DNA from: Chloroflexota bacterium
Lineage (GTDB): Bacteria; Chloroflexota; Limnocylindria; Limnocylindrales; CSP1-4
Direction of reading: 5' to 3'
Assembly (NCBI GenBank): GCA_021814735.1
Contig: JAKAHX010000126.1
Location: forward strand, 1 to 5,786
Length of the DNA stretch: 5,786 nucleotides
The notes beneath the pieces are model-generated. The model was given only the letters and a program-made list of their open reading frames with translations. It did no database searches and had not been told where the DNA came from. Of this stretch, positions 5,572 to 5,786 are shown piece after piece. The number at the start of each line of letters is the position of its first letter. The first letter of the stretch is position 1. The position numbers and the translations under genes were made by a program.

Positions 5572-5786
5572 CTAGGCCACGCGCCGGGTTCGCCGCTCCA
5601 GGTAGTCCACCAGCACGAACTCCTCGAGGTGCTCGGGGCTCGCGTAGAAGGCGCGCCCGCGGTTCATGCGGCTGATGCGGTCGACGAACTCGCCGAGCGC
5701 GCGCGATCGCTCGAGCATGAAGGTGTTGATGGTGATCCCCTCGCGCGTGCACCGCGCCACCTCGCGCAGGGTCTCCTCGATCGTGC
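5572..5786 (-). CDS. VWA-domain protein, C-terminal end (5' partial)
   Basis: An open frame on the minus strand enters from the right window edge and ends with TAG at 5574-5572, giving the last 70 or so residues. It reads TIEETLREVARC followed by EGITINTFMLERS, LGEFVDRISRMNRGRAFYASPEHLEEFVLVDYLE and a basic end RRTRR. This is the final part of a von Willebrand factor A fold: an amphipathic helix, the strand ITINTFML, then a helix and the 'NRGRAF...VLVDY' tail seen in VWA proteins related to the magnesium-chelatase D subunit or CoxE, which usually work with a MoxR-type AAA ATPase. The metal-binding MIDAS residues lie upstream, outside the window. The GTG at 5760 is an internal codon rather than the start, because the family match continues through it to the edge. 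Confidence 0.75.
   Translation of the reverse strand, partial: TIEETLREVARCTREGITINTFMLERSRALGEFVDRISRMNRGRAFYASPEHLEEFVLVDYLERRTRRVA

Noticed and set aside
4019..5752. A 577-codon open frame on the minus strand
   Set aside because: It overlaps the aldolase gene and lipoprotein gene in other frames, is extremely rich in Arg, Pro and Ala, and shows no domain. Long stop-free frames are expected opposite genes in DNA of this GC content.

Overview
This is a high-GC, gene-dense bacterial window with GTG starts, strong GGAGG-type ribosome binding sites and very short intergenic gaps. Base composition and gene content (a Pot-type transporter, a GerMN-domain lipoprotein, a VWA-domain protein ending in a VLVDY motif) suggest Chloroflexota or Actinomycetota, probably an uncultured lineage. 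That assignment is inference; no taxonomic marker is present.

Positions 1-3181 (+ strand) look like one operon for uptake, sensing and breakdown of polyamines or GABA-like amines. It contains the 3' end of a PotB-like permease, a complete PotC-like permease overlapping it by 4 bp, a regulator 10 bp further on that fuses a MerR helix-turn-helix, an XRE helix-turn-helix and a cupin domain, and a class III PLP aminotransferase of GabT type whose Shine-Dalgarno overlaps the regulator's stop codon. The likely scheme is that the transporter imports the amine, the aminotransferase removes its amino group, and the regulator senses the substrate or a product, as PuuR (XRE plus cupin) does in E. coli. 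PotA and PotD would lie upstream, outside the window.

Positions 3182-3252 separate this operon from a convergent gene and hold a perfect 14-bp inverted repeat, probably a shared terminator. Positions 3253-4665 (- strand) encode an unusual 470-aa class II aldolase-fold protein. It keeps the catalytic/metal residues but has a diverged C-terminal substrate motif and extra N- and C-terminal regions.

Positions 4666-4821 form a divergent promoter region. Positions 4822-5496 (+ strand) encode a secreted lipoprotein with a long Ala/Pro/Ser linker and a GerMN domain. A short convergent gap precedes the 3' end of a VWA-domain protein gene (- strand, 5572 to the window edge).

The most unusual items are the MerR-XRE-cupin fusion and the aldolase variant. 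I saw no mobile elements, CRISPR arrays, tRNA or rRNA genes.
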